Source: Candidatus Peregrinibacteria bacterium CG10_big_fil_rev_8_21_14_0_10_36_19
GTDB lineage: Bacteria; Patescibacteriota; Gracilibacteria; UBA1369; LOWO2-01-FULL-3
Direction: 5' to 3'
Assembly: GCA_002772535.1 (NCBI GenBank)
Contig: PFDP01000014.1
Coordinates: 227,481-291,480, forward strand
DNA length: 64,000 nucleotides
Part shown: positions 18,932 through 28,800 of the stretch, in pieces
Position numbering within the stretch: the stretch's first letter is position 1
Layout: each line of letters begins with the position of its first letter
Program-made: the position numbers and the translations under genes
Notes under the pieces: model-generated
Told to the model about the DNA's origin: nothing
Database searches by the model: none
Seen by the model: only the letters and a program-made list of their open reading frames with translations

Positions 18932-20695
18932 CTATTTTTTTGAAGTCATCTCAATTAACTGTAAAAGTAAACCTTGCAACTTCTCGGTATCCTTATTATT
19001 TTCCGCCACTTGTATTTGGCGTCTCAAATCACTTATCCTACTCTCCTTACTCTCCCTATCAATTAGGGCAATCAATTGAATAACTTCAGTCTCAAGTGTT
19101 ACAGAGTTAAAACCACCGTAACTATCTTCAGCGTATAAATAAAGTACATTAACACGCTTTTTTAGGTCTTCTGAAAACATCGAATCAAAATCCCATTTCT
19201 CAAGACTTCGCGATGAATTATACTGACCCTCTAAAGCTTTGTAAATAGATTTAAGATCATCACTAAAGTAATCCTCGTTTAATCTTTTAGATACAGTTCC
19301 AAATACAGAAAAATTATACAAACAAACCGCAATTAAAAGCTCCCTAGGCGTCATTTTAAAACCCACCTCAGACACCTGTGAGCCAGAACTTCTGGCAGGA
19401 TGATTTTCAGGTAATTTAAAATTACTCAATTCATCATACAAATAATCCTTATTTACACCCACTTTCACAGCCAGCTCACCCAAATAATAATCCTTATCAG
19501 CAGCAGACAAAGGCTTTAAAAGAGGCATCAATTCACTCAAAACCAACCTTCTGCCAGCAACATCGCTAATATCATTTTTTTCAATTAACTTTGTCATATA
19601 AAAACTGAGGAAATTTTCAGCCCCATTCATTATTTTCAAAAAATCTTCCTTACCATGCTCTTTAAAAAAATCAGCCGGATCCTTACCATCACTCAAAACC
19701 ATAGATTTCACCGAAATATCCTTTTCAGACATCAAAGAATATGCCCTTACCGTAGCCTCAAATCCAGCATTATCCATGTCAAAACAGGTCACAGCCCTTG
19801 TCGTCAATCTCGACAACAATCTAACATGGTCGGCCGTTAAAGCAGTTCCAGAAGTAGCCACCACATTTTTAACACCGTTTTGATAAGGTAAAATCACATC
19901 AAAATACCCCTCAACCAAAAGAACTCTACCATCATCTTTAATAGTAGATTTAGCATGAGAAAGTCCATACAAAACCTTACTCTTATTATAAACTAGATTT
20001 TCAGGAGAATTTAAATATTTAGGCATTTGATCCTGCTTCAAAGCTCTACCTCCAAAACCACAAATTTGCCCAAAATAATTAAAAATTGGAAAAATCAAAC
20101 GCATACGATATTTATCATAAATATCATCTGACGCTAAATTCTTTGCAGAAGCTAAACCAGACTTAATAATAACCTCTTTAGAAATTCCTTTTTTAAGCAA
20201 CAAAGGGTAAAGACCATCATAAACATCTGGCGCAAACCCTATTTTAAACTCATCAATAGTTGCGTCATTCACACCTCTTTTATACAAATACTCCAACACC
20301 TTCTTACCATCATTAGTTTTAAAAAGCTGCTCCTTAAAGTATTCCGCAGCCAAATCATGAGCCTTAAAATACTCATCTTTAACATCTTTAGATGCAAAAC
20401 CCTTACCAACACTCTCCTCTACCTTAATCCCACATGAATCAGCCAAAATCCTTAAAGCCTCAGAAAAACTCACCCCCTCAACCTCTTGCACAAATGTAAA
20501 AATGTCACCACCTTTTCCACAACCAAAACAATGACAAATCTGTTTCTCAGGACTAACAACAAAACTAGGACTCTTCTCTCCATGAAAAGGGCACAAACCT
20601 TTATAGTTTTGCCCGGCTTTTTTCAACTGAACATACTTAGAAACAACATCATAAATACCTAAACGCCCTTTAATATCCTCAACAACATCTGCCAT
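18932..20695 (-). CDS. dnaG: DNA primase
   Basis: DnaG makes RNA primers for replication. The 587-residue protein has the CHC2 zinc domain (C35-P-F-H38 and CHCFGCG with C56/C59), and the polymerase core with a TOPRIM fold (LLVEGYFDV with the catalytic Glu, and CFDMDNAG supplying metal-binding Asp residues). A C-terminal helical DnaB-binding region runs from about 450 to 587, ending in a coiled coil. The length matches typical bacterial primases. It lies between the MraY-like transferase gene and rpoD on the minus strand and is probably part of that operon. Confidence 0.97.
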   Translation of the reverse strand: MADVVEDIKGRLGIYDVVSKYVQLKKAGQNYKGLCPFHGEKSPSFVVSPEKQICHCFGCGKGGDIFTFVQEVEGVSFSEALRILADSCGIKVEESVGKGFASKDVKDEYFKAHDLAAEYFKEQLFKTNDGKKVLEYLYKRGVNDATIDEFKIGFAPDVYDGLYPLLLKKGISKEVIIKSGLASAKNLASDDIYDKYRMRLIFPIFNYFGQICGFGGRALKQDQMPKYLNSPENLVYNKSKVLYGLSHAKSTIKDDGRVLLVEGYFDVILPYQNGVKNVVATSGTALTADHVRLLSRLTTRAVTCFDMDNAGFEATVRAYSLMSEKDISVKSMVLSDGKDPADFFKEHGKEDFLKIMNGAENFLSFYMTKLIEKNDISDVAGRRLVLSELMPLLKPLSAADKDYYLGELAVKVGVNKDYLYDELSNFKLPENHPARSSGSQVSEVGFKMTPRELLIAVCLYNFSVFGTVSKRLNEDYFSDDLKSIYKALEGQYNSSRSLEKWDFDSMFSEDLKKRVNVLYLYAEDSYGGFNSVTLETEVIQLIALIDRESKESRISDLRRQIQVAENNKDTEKLQGLLLQLIEMTSKK

Positions 20696-20719
20696 AATTT
20701 TTTTTAGTGGATCAAAATT

Positions 20720-21754
20720 CTAACGCCTTTTCGGCAATAAAATCAAGGCAGTTGCAAGAAGAATCATCAAAACAATTAAAGCCATAATCATAAAAAATTT
20801 CTGCTGCAAACTCACAAAACTCACAGCTGCAAAGCCAAATACAGCAGTTATAAACAGATAAAGAGAAACTACCTTTCTTTGAGAAATGCCAAGATCCATG
20901 AGCCTATGATGCAAATGCTTTAAATCTCCATGCCAAAACTTTTTCTTATCCACAAAAACTCTTCGCAAAACAACCCACACCATATCTAAAATTGGTAGCC
21001 CCAAAACCAAAAAAGCTGTAGCCACTTTCCCGCCAGAAAAAATAGCTAAAGTAGCGACTAAAAAACCAAGAAAGGTACTACCAGTATCCCCCATCAATAT
21101 TTTAGGTGAAGGAAAATCGAACATAAAAAAGGCCAAAGATATCGCAGCCAAAATAATAGCAATGGTAGCAACAGCAACCTGAGAAGAAGGATTCTCATGC
21201 AATGAGGAATTGATACTAAGAGCAAATATCGTTAAAGACGCCACAAAAGTAACACCACTAGTAAGACCACTAACACCATCAACAAAATTCATACTGTTCA
21301 AAATAGTCATCACCCAAAAAACAGTAAAAAGCCCACTTAAAACAAAAAATCCTTCAAAAATAAAACCAGTAAAATCCAAAACACCTAAAAAAGGAACTTT
21401 CACACTCAAAATTCCAATACCAAACAAAAACAAAACAACTCCAGCAACAAATTGAACAATCAGCCTTATCAAAGGAGAAATACGCCACATATCGTCCAAA
21501 AAACCAATAAACATCACCATACTAGCAGCCAAAAGCAAACCTAAAACATGAGTATTCATCGGCACAAAAACTAAAACAGAAATCAAAAAGGCAGTATAAA
21601 TAATAAGCCCTCCATAGTATGGAATCGCCTCACGCTTTAAACCATACAAATGAGGCCTATCCATCAAGCCAATCTTAGGAAAAAACTTCAAAGCAAATAG
21701 AACAAACACAAGAGTCAAGACAAATCCAAAGATGGCGGGAAAAACATAAATCAT
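20720..21754 (-). CDS. MraY/WecA-type glycosyl-1-phosphate transferase
   Basis: This multi-TM member of glycosyltransferase family 4 links a sugar phosphate from a nucleotide sugar to undecaprenyl phosphate, starting a wall or surface polysaccharide. Diagnostic motifs are LMDRPHLYGLKREAIPYYGGL near the N-terminus, MNFVDGVSGL, MGDTGSTFLGF and the WecA-like HLHHRLMDLGIS (His-rich loop), which favours WecA/TagO-like over MraY. About ten TM helices are visible. The track start at 21805 is a TTG adding an odd tail, so ATG 21754 is preferred. A possible promoter (TTGCAC, 16 bp, TAACTA) would place transcription start at that ATG. It lies downstream of truB. Confidence 0.9.
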   Translation of the reverse strand: MIYVFPAIFGFVLTLVFVLFALKFFPKIGLMDRPHLYGLKREAIPYYGGLIIYTAFLISVLVFVPMNTHVLGLLLAASMVMFIGFLDDMWRISPLIRLIVQFVAGVVLFLFGIGILSVKVPFLGVLDFTGFIFEGFFVLSGLFTVFWVMTILNSMNFVDGVSGLTSGVTFVASLTIFALSINSSLHENPSSQVAVATIAIILAAISLAFFMFDFPSPKILMGDTGSTFLGFLVATLAIFSGGKVATAFLVLGLPILDMVWVVLRRVFVDKKKFWHGDLKHLHHRLMDLGISQRKVVSLYLFITAVFGFAAVSFVSLQQKFFMIMALIVLMILLATALILLPKRR

Positions 21755-21807
21755 AAATAAATAGTTACATAAAGCAATTTTGGGTGCAAGAAAAAGAACA
21801 CACAAAA

Positions 21808-22659
21808 CTAATGTATAACTTTTTTGTACTTAACCCCCTCAGAAACCATTTCTAAAACACCAACCAAAACATCTTTATAAAAAGCCATAATAACACCATC
21901 ATGTTCAACTTTTTTATTCAAAATCCTCCCATCCCTCAACCCCGAATAATCTTCATCACTCAAATTAAGCCTATAAAAATTTGCAACTATAGATTCCAAG
22001 GGAATCAGTCCGCCCTCAGGATTCTTAGAAAAATCCTCAACACTCAAAGCATTTTCAACAGAAAAATCGCCAACCACAGTCCTTCTTAACTCCTGAACAT
22101 AAGCACCACACCCCAAAAGCGCACCAAGATCATGAACCAACGATCGAATATATGTACCGGCAGAACACTTCACCCTAAAGGTAACCAAAGGCCACTTAAA
22201 ACTAGTAACTTCAAATTTTTCCACGAACACAGCCCTAGCCTTCATTTCCACATCTTTCCCACTCCTAGCTAATTCATAAGCCGGCTTACCATTAATTTTT
22301 AAGGCAGAATATTTTGGAGGGACTTGAGATATTTCGCCCAAGAAAGACATCAACAAGGGCTCAACATCACCAATTGAACACTTTTTTTGATCATCAATCT
22401 TCGTCAAAGAACCTTCCGCATCATAAGTATCAGAAACAAAACCAAAATGCGCCACCACTTCATACTCCTTATCGCATCCTATTAAGAACTCTAAAAGTTT
22501 AGTGCCCTCACCAACCGCAACTAAAAGCAAACCAGTAGCTAAAGGATCCAAAGTACCACTATGCCCAACTTTCTTAACACCAGTAGCCTTTCTAACTTTA
22601 TAAACGACATCAAAGGAACTAATCCCCTTGGGCTTATCTATCAAAACAAAACCTTTCAT
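21808..22659 (-). CDS. truB: tRNA pseudouridine-55 synthase TruB
   Basis: TruB isomerises uridine 55 in the T loop of tRNAs. The 283-residue protein begins KGFVLIDKPKGISSFDVV and has the catalytic-Asp motif GHSGTLDPLATGLL. PKYSALKINGKPAYELAR follows, then GTYIRSLVHDLG. The length is typical. A diverged C-terminal PUA-like tail is short. It starts one base after the murE-like stop codon and ends in TAG, so the murE-truB pair is likely translationally coupled. The combination of a peptidoglycan ligase and a tRNA modification enzyme in one operon is unusual but matches the mixed housekeeping content of this block. Confidence 0.96.
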   Translation of the reverse strand: MKGFVLIDKPKGISSFDVVYKVRKATGVKKVGHSGTLDPLATGLLLVAVGEGTKLLEFLIGCDKEYEVVAHFGFVSDTYDAEGSLTKIDDQKKCSIGDVEPLLMSFLGEISQVPPKYSALKINGKPAYELARSGKDVEMKARAVFVEKFEVTSFKWPLVTFRVKCSAGTYIRSLVHDLGALLGCGAYVQELRRTVVGDFSVENALSVEDFSKNPEGGLIPLESIVANFYRLNLSDEDYSGLRDGRILNKKVEHDGVIMAFYKDVLVGVLEMVSEGVKYKKVIH

Positions 22660-22660
22660 A

Positions 22661-23953
22661 TTATTTTTTTAATCCTAATAAATCCTCTACAACCTTTCTA
22701 TCATTCCAAGGCACTTTTTTACCTCTAACAATCATTATCTCCTCACAACCTTTGCCAGAAATAACTACCGCATCATCCTTTTTTGCTAAACTTAAAGCCA
22801 ATTTAATAGCCTCTCTTCTATCAGGTATTTTCCAAAAATTTTGCCCCTCAACCCTAGGTATCCCCTCAGACACCTGATCAATAATCGTAAGCTCATCCTC
22901 TACATATGGATCATCATTGGTAACTATTACATAGTCAGCATACTCATGAGCAACCGCACCCATTTTAGGACGCTTACCTTTGTCCCTACCACCACCAGTC
23001 GCACCAAACACAGAAAAAAGCCTCCCAGAGGTAAGCCCCCTATACATTTTTAAAAGATTTTCCATAGAATCAGGAGCATGAGCATAATCAACAATCACTT
23101 CAAAATCCTGCCCAGCTAAAACTCTCTCAAACCTACCGGAAACACTCCCTGCAAGTTCAAGCCCCTCTTTAATTTTTTCGACAGGAACACCTAAAGTTAA
23201 ACAAACAGAAGCCGTAGCCAAAGCATTATACACATTAAATTCTCCTGGCATTTTCAAATTAACCTCAACAGCATGATTAGGAATATGCAAAACAAAAGAA
23301 GACCCCATAGGCTTCATTTTAATCTCAGCAGCATACACAACAGCATCCCCCATTCCATAAGTTATCTTCCTATCTGCAGCAAATTGATCAAAATAACTAT
23401 AATATTTATCATCTGCATTCAAAACTGTAACCTTGGGAATACCAGGCTTCCTAAGACCTCTGGAAACTTTTTCAAAAAGTCCACCCTTAGCATTGATATA
23501 AGCATTAAAACTACCATGATACTCAATATGATCCTCCATTATATTTGTCAGAACAGCCACATCAAAATTAATACCAATAATTCTAGACTGAGTAACAGCA
23601 TGAGATGTAACTTCCAAAACAGCATATTTACACCCCTCTCTAACCATTCTTCGAAGTAACTTCTGCAACTTAAAAGGAGAAATTGTACTTTGTTTACTAG
23701 CATTAACCCATCTATCATTTCCAACTTGAAAATTAATAGTAGAAGCTAAACCAACCTTATTACCAGCGTTTTCCAAAACCCGCGCAATAAAATTAACAGT
23801 AGTGGTTTTACCATTGGTTCCGGTCACACCTATAACAATCAACTTTGAAGCCGGAAACCAAAAAACAACAGCAGCCAAAACAGCAACAAATTTATGATAA
23901 AAAAGTCTTATAGGGTGTCTATCGGGAATTAGTTTGCGTAAAAAATCCAACAT
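22661..23953 (-). CDS. Mur ligase, MurE-like, with shortened N-terminus
   Basis: Mur ligases add amino acids to the UDP-MurNAc peptide using ATP. The central domain has the P-loop GVTGTNGKTTT and EVTSHAV...NIMEDHIEYHG, both typical of MurE. The C-terminal domain begins near SGRFE and carries DYAHAPDSMENLL and GATGGGRDKGKR. The P-loop lies only about 45 residues from the start, where classical MurE has about 100 or more. The UDP-MurNAc-binding domain is therefore largely missing and replaced by a hydrophobic stretch (FVAVLAAVVFWFPASKLIVI). The amino-acid specificity motif reads DDPY rather than the DNPR of diaminopimelate-adding enzymes. The product may be MurE or a related amino-acid ligase. 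Confidence 0.85.
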   Translation of the reverse strand: MLDFLRKLIPDRHPIRLFYHKFVAVLAAVVFWFPASKLIVIGVTGTNGKTTTVNFIARVLENAGNKVGLASTINFQVGNDRWVNASKQSTISPFKLQKLLRRMVREGCKYAVLEVTSHAVTQSRIIGINFDVAVLTNIMEDHIEYHGSFNAYINAKGGLFEKVSRGLRKPGIPKVTVLNADDKYYSYFDQFAADRKITYGMGDAVVYAAEIKMKPMGSSFVLHIPNHAVEVNLKMPGEFNVYNALATASVCLTLGVPVEKIKEGLELAGSVSGRFERVLAGQDFEVIVDYAHAPDSMENLLKMYRGLTSGRLFSVFGATGGGRDKGKRPKMGAVAHEYADYVIVTNDDPYVEDELTIIDQVSEGIPRVEGQNFWKIPDRREAIKLALSLAKKDDAVVISGKGCEEIMIVRGKKVPWNDRKVVEDLLGLKK

Positions 23954-23960
23954 AGCGTTT

Positions 23961-23989
23961 ATTATTTAGAGGCATTATAATGCAGACAA
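23961..23989 (-). promoter_or_regulatory. Promoter for the murE-truB operon, predicted leaderless
   Basis: Minus-strand TTGTCT (23984-23989), 17 bp, AATAAT (23961-23966), 7 bases before the ATG at 23953. The spacer contains the palindrome GCATTATAATGC, whose other face serves the divergent gene. Confidence 0.55.
23976..23981 (+). promoter_or_regulatory. -10 box for the O-antigen-ligase-like gene, predicted leaderless
   Basis: TATAAT sits 7 bases before ATG 23989 and overlaps the ORF-track ATG at 23980, so 23989 is the better start. The -35 region is poor. It overlaps the divergent murE promoter, so the two genes probably compete for polymerase. Confidence 0.6.
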
Positions 23990-25134
23990 TGCAAAAACTA
24001 AACAGAACATTACTATTTATAAACCTCTTCGCAATACAAGCGTACTTAATTCGCTTTGAAATTTTCACCTACCCCACAAACCTACAAGAAATACTTATAT
24101 CTCTTAACTGCCTAACCTTTCTATCAACTCACAAAGGACTACCAAATCTCAAAAAATACTGGATTATATGGAGCCTTATTATTTTAAGCGGACTTTCAAT
24201 AGCAACTACAGACATCATCAACCAATTAGACTTATTTAGACATCTCAAATTTTTAGCATTTGGATCAGCTTTAACATACATATTCTGCGAAACATTGAAC
24301 AATAAAAATGAACAAGAAAAAGGAATTCAAATTGCTATATATGGCGCGCTAACTTTCGGCATTTTTTCAGCACTCTACAACCTTTTTGGCTTTAATGCCG
24401 CTTACGATCACAGACTACTCGGCCCACTAGATGCAGCAGTATACCTAGCATTTTATTTAGCACCATTTTTCATCTACTCAACAATATCAGCTTTTGAACA
24501 AAAAAATAGATCGCAAATAATTATAAGCACAATTCTTGGAGCACTACTAATAGCGACCTTATCAATGGGAGCGATTGCGGGAAGCTTCATATGTATAAGT
24601 CTTTACCTACTTAACCGCGCCAATAAAAAAACAAAAATTATACTATCAACAATTGCCACAATTATTTTTGTATCAATTTTTTATACAAAAATATTACCAA
24701 CAATTCAAACAGAATACTCAAGCCTAGACGAAAGAGGACAAATATGGCAAACCTCAGCTTACCTTTTAGAGAAACAAAAAAACCTCATAACAGGAGTTGG
24801 ACTTGGGCAATTCCAAGAAAACTACGCGCAAAGTGTAAAATCAGTACTAGGCAAAGAACCACTAGATTATTTTGTCCTACAGCCACACAATATTTTTCTT
24901 CTTTTCATATTCAACTACGGAATACTAGGATTATCCCTATTACTAACACTCATCGTCCTCAATATAAAATCAAAAAGCATATATAAATACATCGCATTCT
25001 ATTTTCTAATTCACGGTTTAATAGATACACCCATCTTCAAAAACGATATCCTTTTCCTATTTATACTTTTCAACACTCTCAGTTTAAACCCGAAACTAAA
25101 TCTCTCAAAACAGCTTCCGGATCAGAAGATTTAG
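23989..25134 (+). CDS. O-antigen ligase / polymerase-like membrane protein
   Basis: The product of about 381 residues has ten or more hydrophobic segments. A central extracytoplasmic loop contains SLDERGQIWQTSAYLL and GVGLGQFQENYA, then PHNIFLLFIFNYGILGLSL. The 'G.G.g.F' and 'pHN.fl......Gi.G' pattern is the signature of the Wzy/WaaL (O-antigen ligase) superfamily, which polymerises or transfers lipid-linked glycans on the outer face of the cytoplasmic membrane. It may act downstream of the WecA-like transferase at 20720. Its last 56 bases overlap tpiA on the opposite strand. Start 23989 is chosen from the position of the -10 box. Confidence 0.8.
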   Translation: MQKLNRTLLFINLFAIQAYLIRFEIFTYPTNLQEILISLNCLTFLSTHKGLPNLKKYWIIWSLIILSGLSIATTDIINQLDLFRHLKFLAFGSALTYIFCETLNNKNEQEKGIQIAIYGALTFGIFSALYNLFGFNAAYDHRLLGPLDAAVYLAFYLAPFFIYSTISAFEQKNRSQIIISTILGALLIATLSMGAIAGSFICISLYLLNRANKKTKIILSTIATIIFVSIFYTKILPTIQTEYSSLDERGQIWQTSAYLLEKQKNLITGVGLGQFQENYAQSVKSVLGKEPLDYFVLQPHNIFLLFIFNYGILGLSLLLTLIVLNIKSKSIYKYIAFYFLIHGLIDTPIFKNDILFLFILFNTLSLNPKLNLSKQLPDQKI

Positions 25135-25738
25135 TAACACCCGAAGCTAAAAGCACACCACTGGCACCAAACTCAACTGCCAAACGAACATCCTCAGCAT
25201 CCTTTACACCAGCACCAACCAAAACTTTGTCATCACCAATATACTGAACAGCCCTCTTAATTATATCGGCTTCAGCCTTAGAAACAGATATATCACCCCC
25301 TATAAGCTCAGGAGGCTCTACAGCCAACAAATCTGGCCCATATGGCAAAATTTCTTTTGCTCTTTCTGGTGTATCAGCACACACAACAACAAACAATCCA
25401 GCCTCTTTAGCCAATCTAATACTCTCTTTCAACACATCATCACTCACAGGCTTTTCTGCATGATTCAACAAAGCACCGTATGCACCACACTTTTTAACCA
25501 AATCAGGAACAACAGACCCCGTACCGCTTCCATATTCTAAATTATCAACATGCTGTGCAAAAACAGGAATAGAAACCGCCTTGCACACAGCAGCTAAATC
25601 AATTGCATTTACAGCTATAGCAATATTTGCACCTGTCTCACTAGCAACTTTCTCATGAATCTTCGCCAAAGAAACAGCAGCCTCTCCAACGGCATTTTCG
25701 TAAACTTTAAAGTTAACTAATATAACTGGTAATTTCAT
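25079..25738 (-). CDS. tpiA: Triosephosphate isomerase, archaeal type
   Basis: The enzyme interconverts glyceraldehyde-3-phosphate and dihydroxyacetone phosphate. At about 219 residues it is roughly 30 shorter than bacterial TIM (about 250) and has the archaeal TIM pattern: LPVILVNFKVYENA at the N-terminus, FAQHVDN, the catalytic His in LLNHAEKP, the catalytic Glu in AVEPPELIGG and the phosphate-binding VGAGVKDAEDV and GVLLASGV. Start ATG 25738 is chosen over 25753 because a promoter (TTGTCT, 16 bp, TATATT) ends 6 bases before it. The gene ends in TGA and overlaps the convergent ligase gene by 56 bases. Horizontal transfer from archaea, or ancient sharing, is the likely origin. Confidence 0.92.
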   Translation of the reverse strand: MKLPVILVNFKVYENAVGEAAVSLAKIHEKVASETGANIAIAVNAIDLAAVCKAVSIPVFAQHVDNLEYGSGTGSVVPDLVKKCGAYGALLNHAEKPVSDDVLKESIRLAKEAGLFVVVCADTPERAKEILPYGPDLLAVEPPELIGGDISVSKAEADIIKRAVQYIGDDKVLVGAGVKDAEDVRLAVEFGASGVLLASGVTKSSDPEAVLRDLVSGLN

Positions 25739-25744
25739 ATTAGA

Positions 25745-25772
25745 AATATACACGTTTTTTCCACCCAGACAA
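25745..25772 (-). promoter_or_regulatory. tpiA promoter, predicted leaderless
   Basis: Minus-strand TTGTCT (25767-25772), 16 bp, TATATT (25745-25750), then 6 bases to ATG 25738. It lies back to back with the giant-gene promoter, with one base between the two -35 boxes. Confidence 0.65.
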
Positions 25773-25773
25773 A

Positions 25774-25802
25774 TTGACTTTTATGCATAGACATGATATA
25801 AT
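25774..25802 (+). promoter_or_regulatory. Strong promoter for the giant two-gene operon
   Basis: TTGACT (25774-25779), exactly 17 bp, TATAAT (25797-25802). The leader of about 25 bases (TTTTTTAAAAAAAC...) has no Shine-Dalgarno motif before ATG 25835. Confidence 0.8.
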
Positions 25803-25834
25803 TCTAGGATTTTTTAAAAAAACAAACAGAAAAA

Positions 25835-28800
25835 ATGTTCAAAAAGATCTTTAAACAAAGTGAAAAAGAAAACAGACTAATATACCAAAATCCTGAAGAA
25901 GGAGCGAATTTAGCAAAGTCACAAAAGGCTGAAGAAACAATCGATAAAGACCACGACAAAGCAAGGGAAGAAGTGGAAAAAAAGGCCACTGAAGAACGCG
26001 CAGAACTTGCAAAAAAAGTCTCTGAATCAATTAAAGATCCAAACAAATATGCAATTTCAAGTCTTGAAAGAAGTATTGGAAACGACATCAAACTAAGAAA
26101 AAAAGACGAAAAAACTTACATACTAACAAGAGATAATCAAGATCTCCCATACGAAGTTGAATTTTCAAAACTAAAAACTGGCTTTTACTTAAGAAAAGTT
26201 GAAAATGGAACAGTAATTTTTCAAGAAAAAATACAAACTGGCCAAATAAAAAAATCTCAAATTTATAACGAAATTAAAGACACCATCTTAAAGATCGAAA
26301 AAGCCAAAGAAGAAGAAAAAAGAAAAGCAGCAGGTTTTGATATTGAAGAAAAATCTGAAAAAACACCAGTAACAGCAGACGCAATAGAGCCAATCAGCCC
26401 CCAAGAAACAGCCCAAACAACAAAAACAGAAAAACCAAGTGAGCCAAAATTAAATGAAAAAGCTCAAGCAGAATTTGATAAAGCTAAAAAAACGATCACA
26501 GATAAATTAGGAAAAGGAGTAACAATAGAAAATCAAATTCGTGAATTATCGAATTCAGAACATACAACTTTCTACATAACAAGAGATGGAGAAAACATTC
26601 CATTTGCAATTCAATTTAACAGAAGAAATTACGAAAAAATTAGAATTATTAAACTAACAAAAGAGGAAGGAAAACTAAAAATTAAAAAAGGAACCTCAGA
26701 AATGAGCGCACAATTAAGCGATAAATCAGAGATCTTTAAAGAAGTTAAAAAATATGTAGAACAAACTGGATCTGTAAAAGCAACGGCAGAAGAATTAGAA
26801 ATAAGAGCATTAGACATCGCAAAAAGAAAAGAACTTTTAGCAAAAATGCCAAACATCATCTTAGAAATGGCTCACAAAGTAGATCAAAATTTTGGCTACA
26901 GCGATCCAATTAAAATTGAAGAAGATGCAAATTTTCAAAAAATACAAATTTTCCATGCTGGCACATTTACAGGAATCACTGTTGAAATAGACAAAAAAAA
27001 TCCAACAGATGTAACATTTACATCACTAAGATCAGATCGTCCCCTATTTGCAAGATTCCAAGTAGAAAAAATCAATACAGACTCAATCACAAAATACGAA
27101 GAAAATGTATCAAATCATTTTAAATTAATTTTTGATTCTCTTTACCCAGGAGCTGAAAATGAACCATCATCAAATGGATTAAACACTCTTTCAGAAATGC
27201 TTCTTACAAAAGCAGATGAAAAAGAAAAAACACCTGCTAAAGAAGACGCAGCTTACGAATATCACAGCATAGATGCCGAATCAGGAAGCCCTGAAAGAAG
27301 AAAATTAAACATCGAATCTTTATACAAATTAAAACAAAAACACCTACAAGAATTCATCACAAAATTTGAAAATTTTGCCAACGCACAATCAAAAACAAAC
27401 AACGATAATAGAAAAATCACAATTTCAAAAGACACCTACAACGGAACAAGCAGACAAACAATCTCTATAGATGGAAAAGTAAGTCCATATTTCCTAGACA
27501 TTTACACAACATACGATGCAGCAGAATCTAAATTTGAAACTAAATTTAACATTTCAAAAAAAGAAGAAGCCTCAGAATTATATGATGCAGAAAATGGTCA
27601 AAATGAAAATTATTTAAAAGAACAATTTTCAAAAGTTTTAGATTCAGTAATAGATGAAAGACCAGTTGAAAATGAAACTGAAACAATCTCAGAACTAGAA
27701 TCAAAAGGAATTATTATAAATGGAACACCAGAAAATTTAACAAGACAAAATGTTAAAGATCTAAAAAATGCGTACAAAAAATTAGACGAAGCAATTAAAG
27801 AAAAAACAAATGTTGTTGATATAGAAAAAGAACTACAAAACACAAAGTACACACTAGAAAATATTCACCGTACAAATGAATCACTAAATAATATTTCACT
27901 AACATTTGGTGAATTAAAACTAAATTGGACACCTGAAACAGGATTTGGACCAAAAGAAGAAACAAGAGAAACTCTCAACAAAATTAAAAAAGCACAACTT
28001 CAAAATGAAGAACAAAAAAAGACATTTGATGCATTAAGTACAACAGCTGAGCGTACACAAAAAAGATTAGAACTTAAAGAAGACAAAAAACTTGGATATG
28101 TAATTAATTTTAGTGAAAAAACAAAAGAAGAATTTACACTTCACCAAAGCATCACAACACTTAACGAAGGTGTAATTAGAAATGAATGGAAAAATATTGA
28201 AAACCATAAAAGGGTTGAGATGTTACTTACAAATGAGCCATTCCTTTTAAATGAAAAAGAAATAGGACTCGTAATTTCAAAATTGATCAAAAACAAAAAA
28301 ACACTAAGTTTTTCAGACATCTTAAAAAACTTAAATTTCAAAAATTTCGATCACGACATTCTCCCAAGAGATATAGAAAAAGATCCAAAAAAATTCTTAG
28401 ATTTTTACAAAAGTTTATCTTACGAAAATAGACTACAAGCAAAACAGTTAACAGTTCTTACAGAAATAATCGAAGCCTCATTAAACTTACTTGAAGCTCT
28501 AGGAGAATTAAAATTCACAAACCATCCAGAATTTATCAAACAAAGAGAAGCCTCACTAAATCCAGAAGTAACAAGAGAAAATATTGCAATTGTTAGAGGT
28601 CTTGCGAAATTAACAGAAACTTCAGAACTTTCAGAAAGTGAAACAGATAAAAGTGGAAATTGGGAAAGATTTAAAACATGGTTAACAGGAGAACAAGAAG
28701 ACATCAACAATCTTACAATGGCGGACATGAATGGTAATACCGCTACATTCGATCGTGGTAATTTTAGAAGATATTACAGCCCTGCAGCCGCAGTAAAAAT

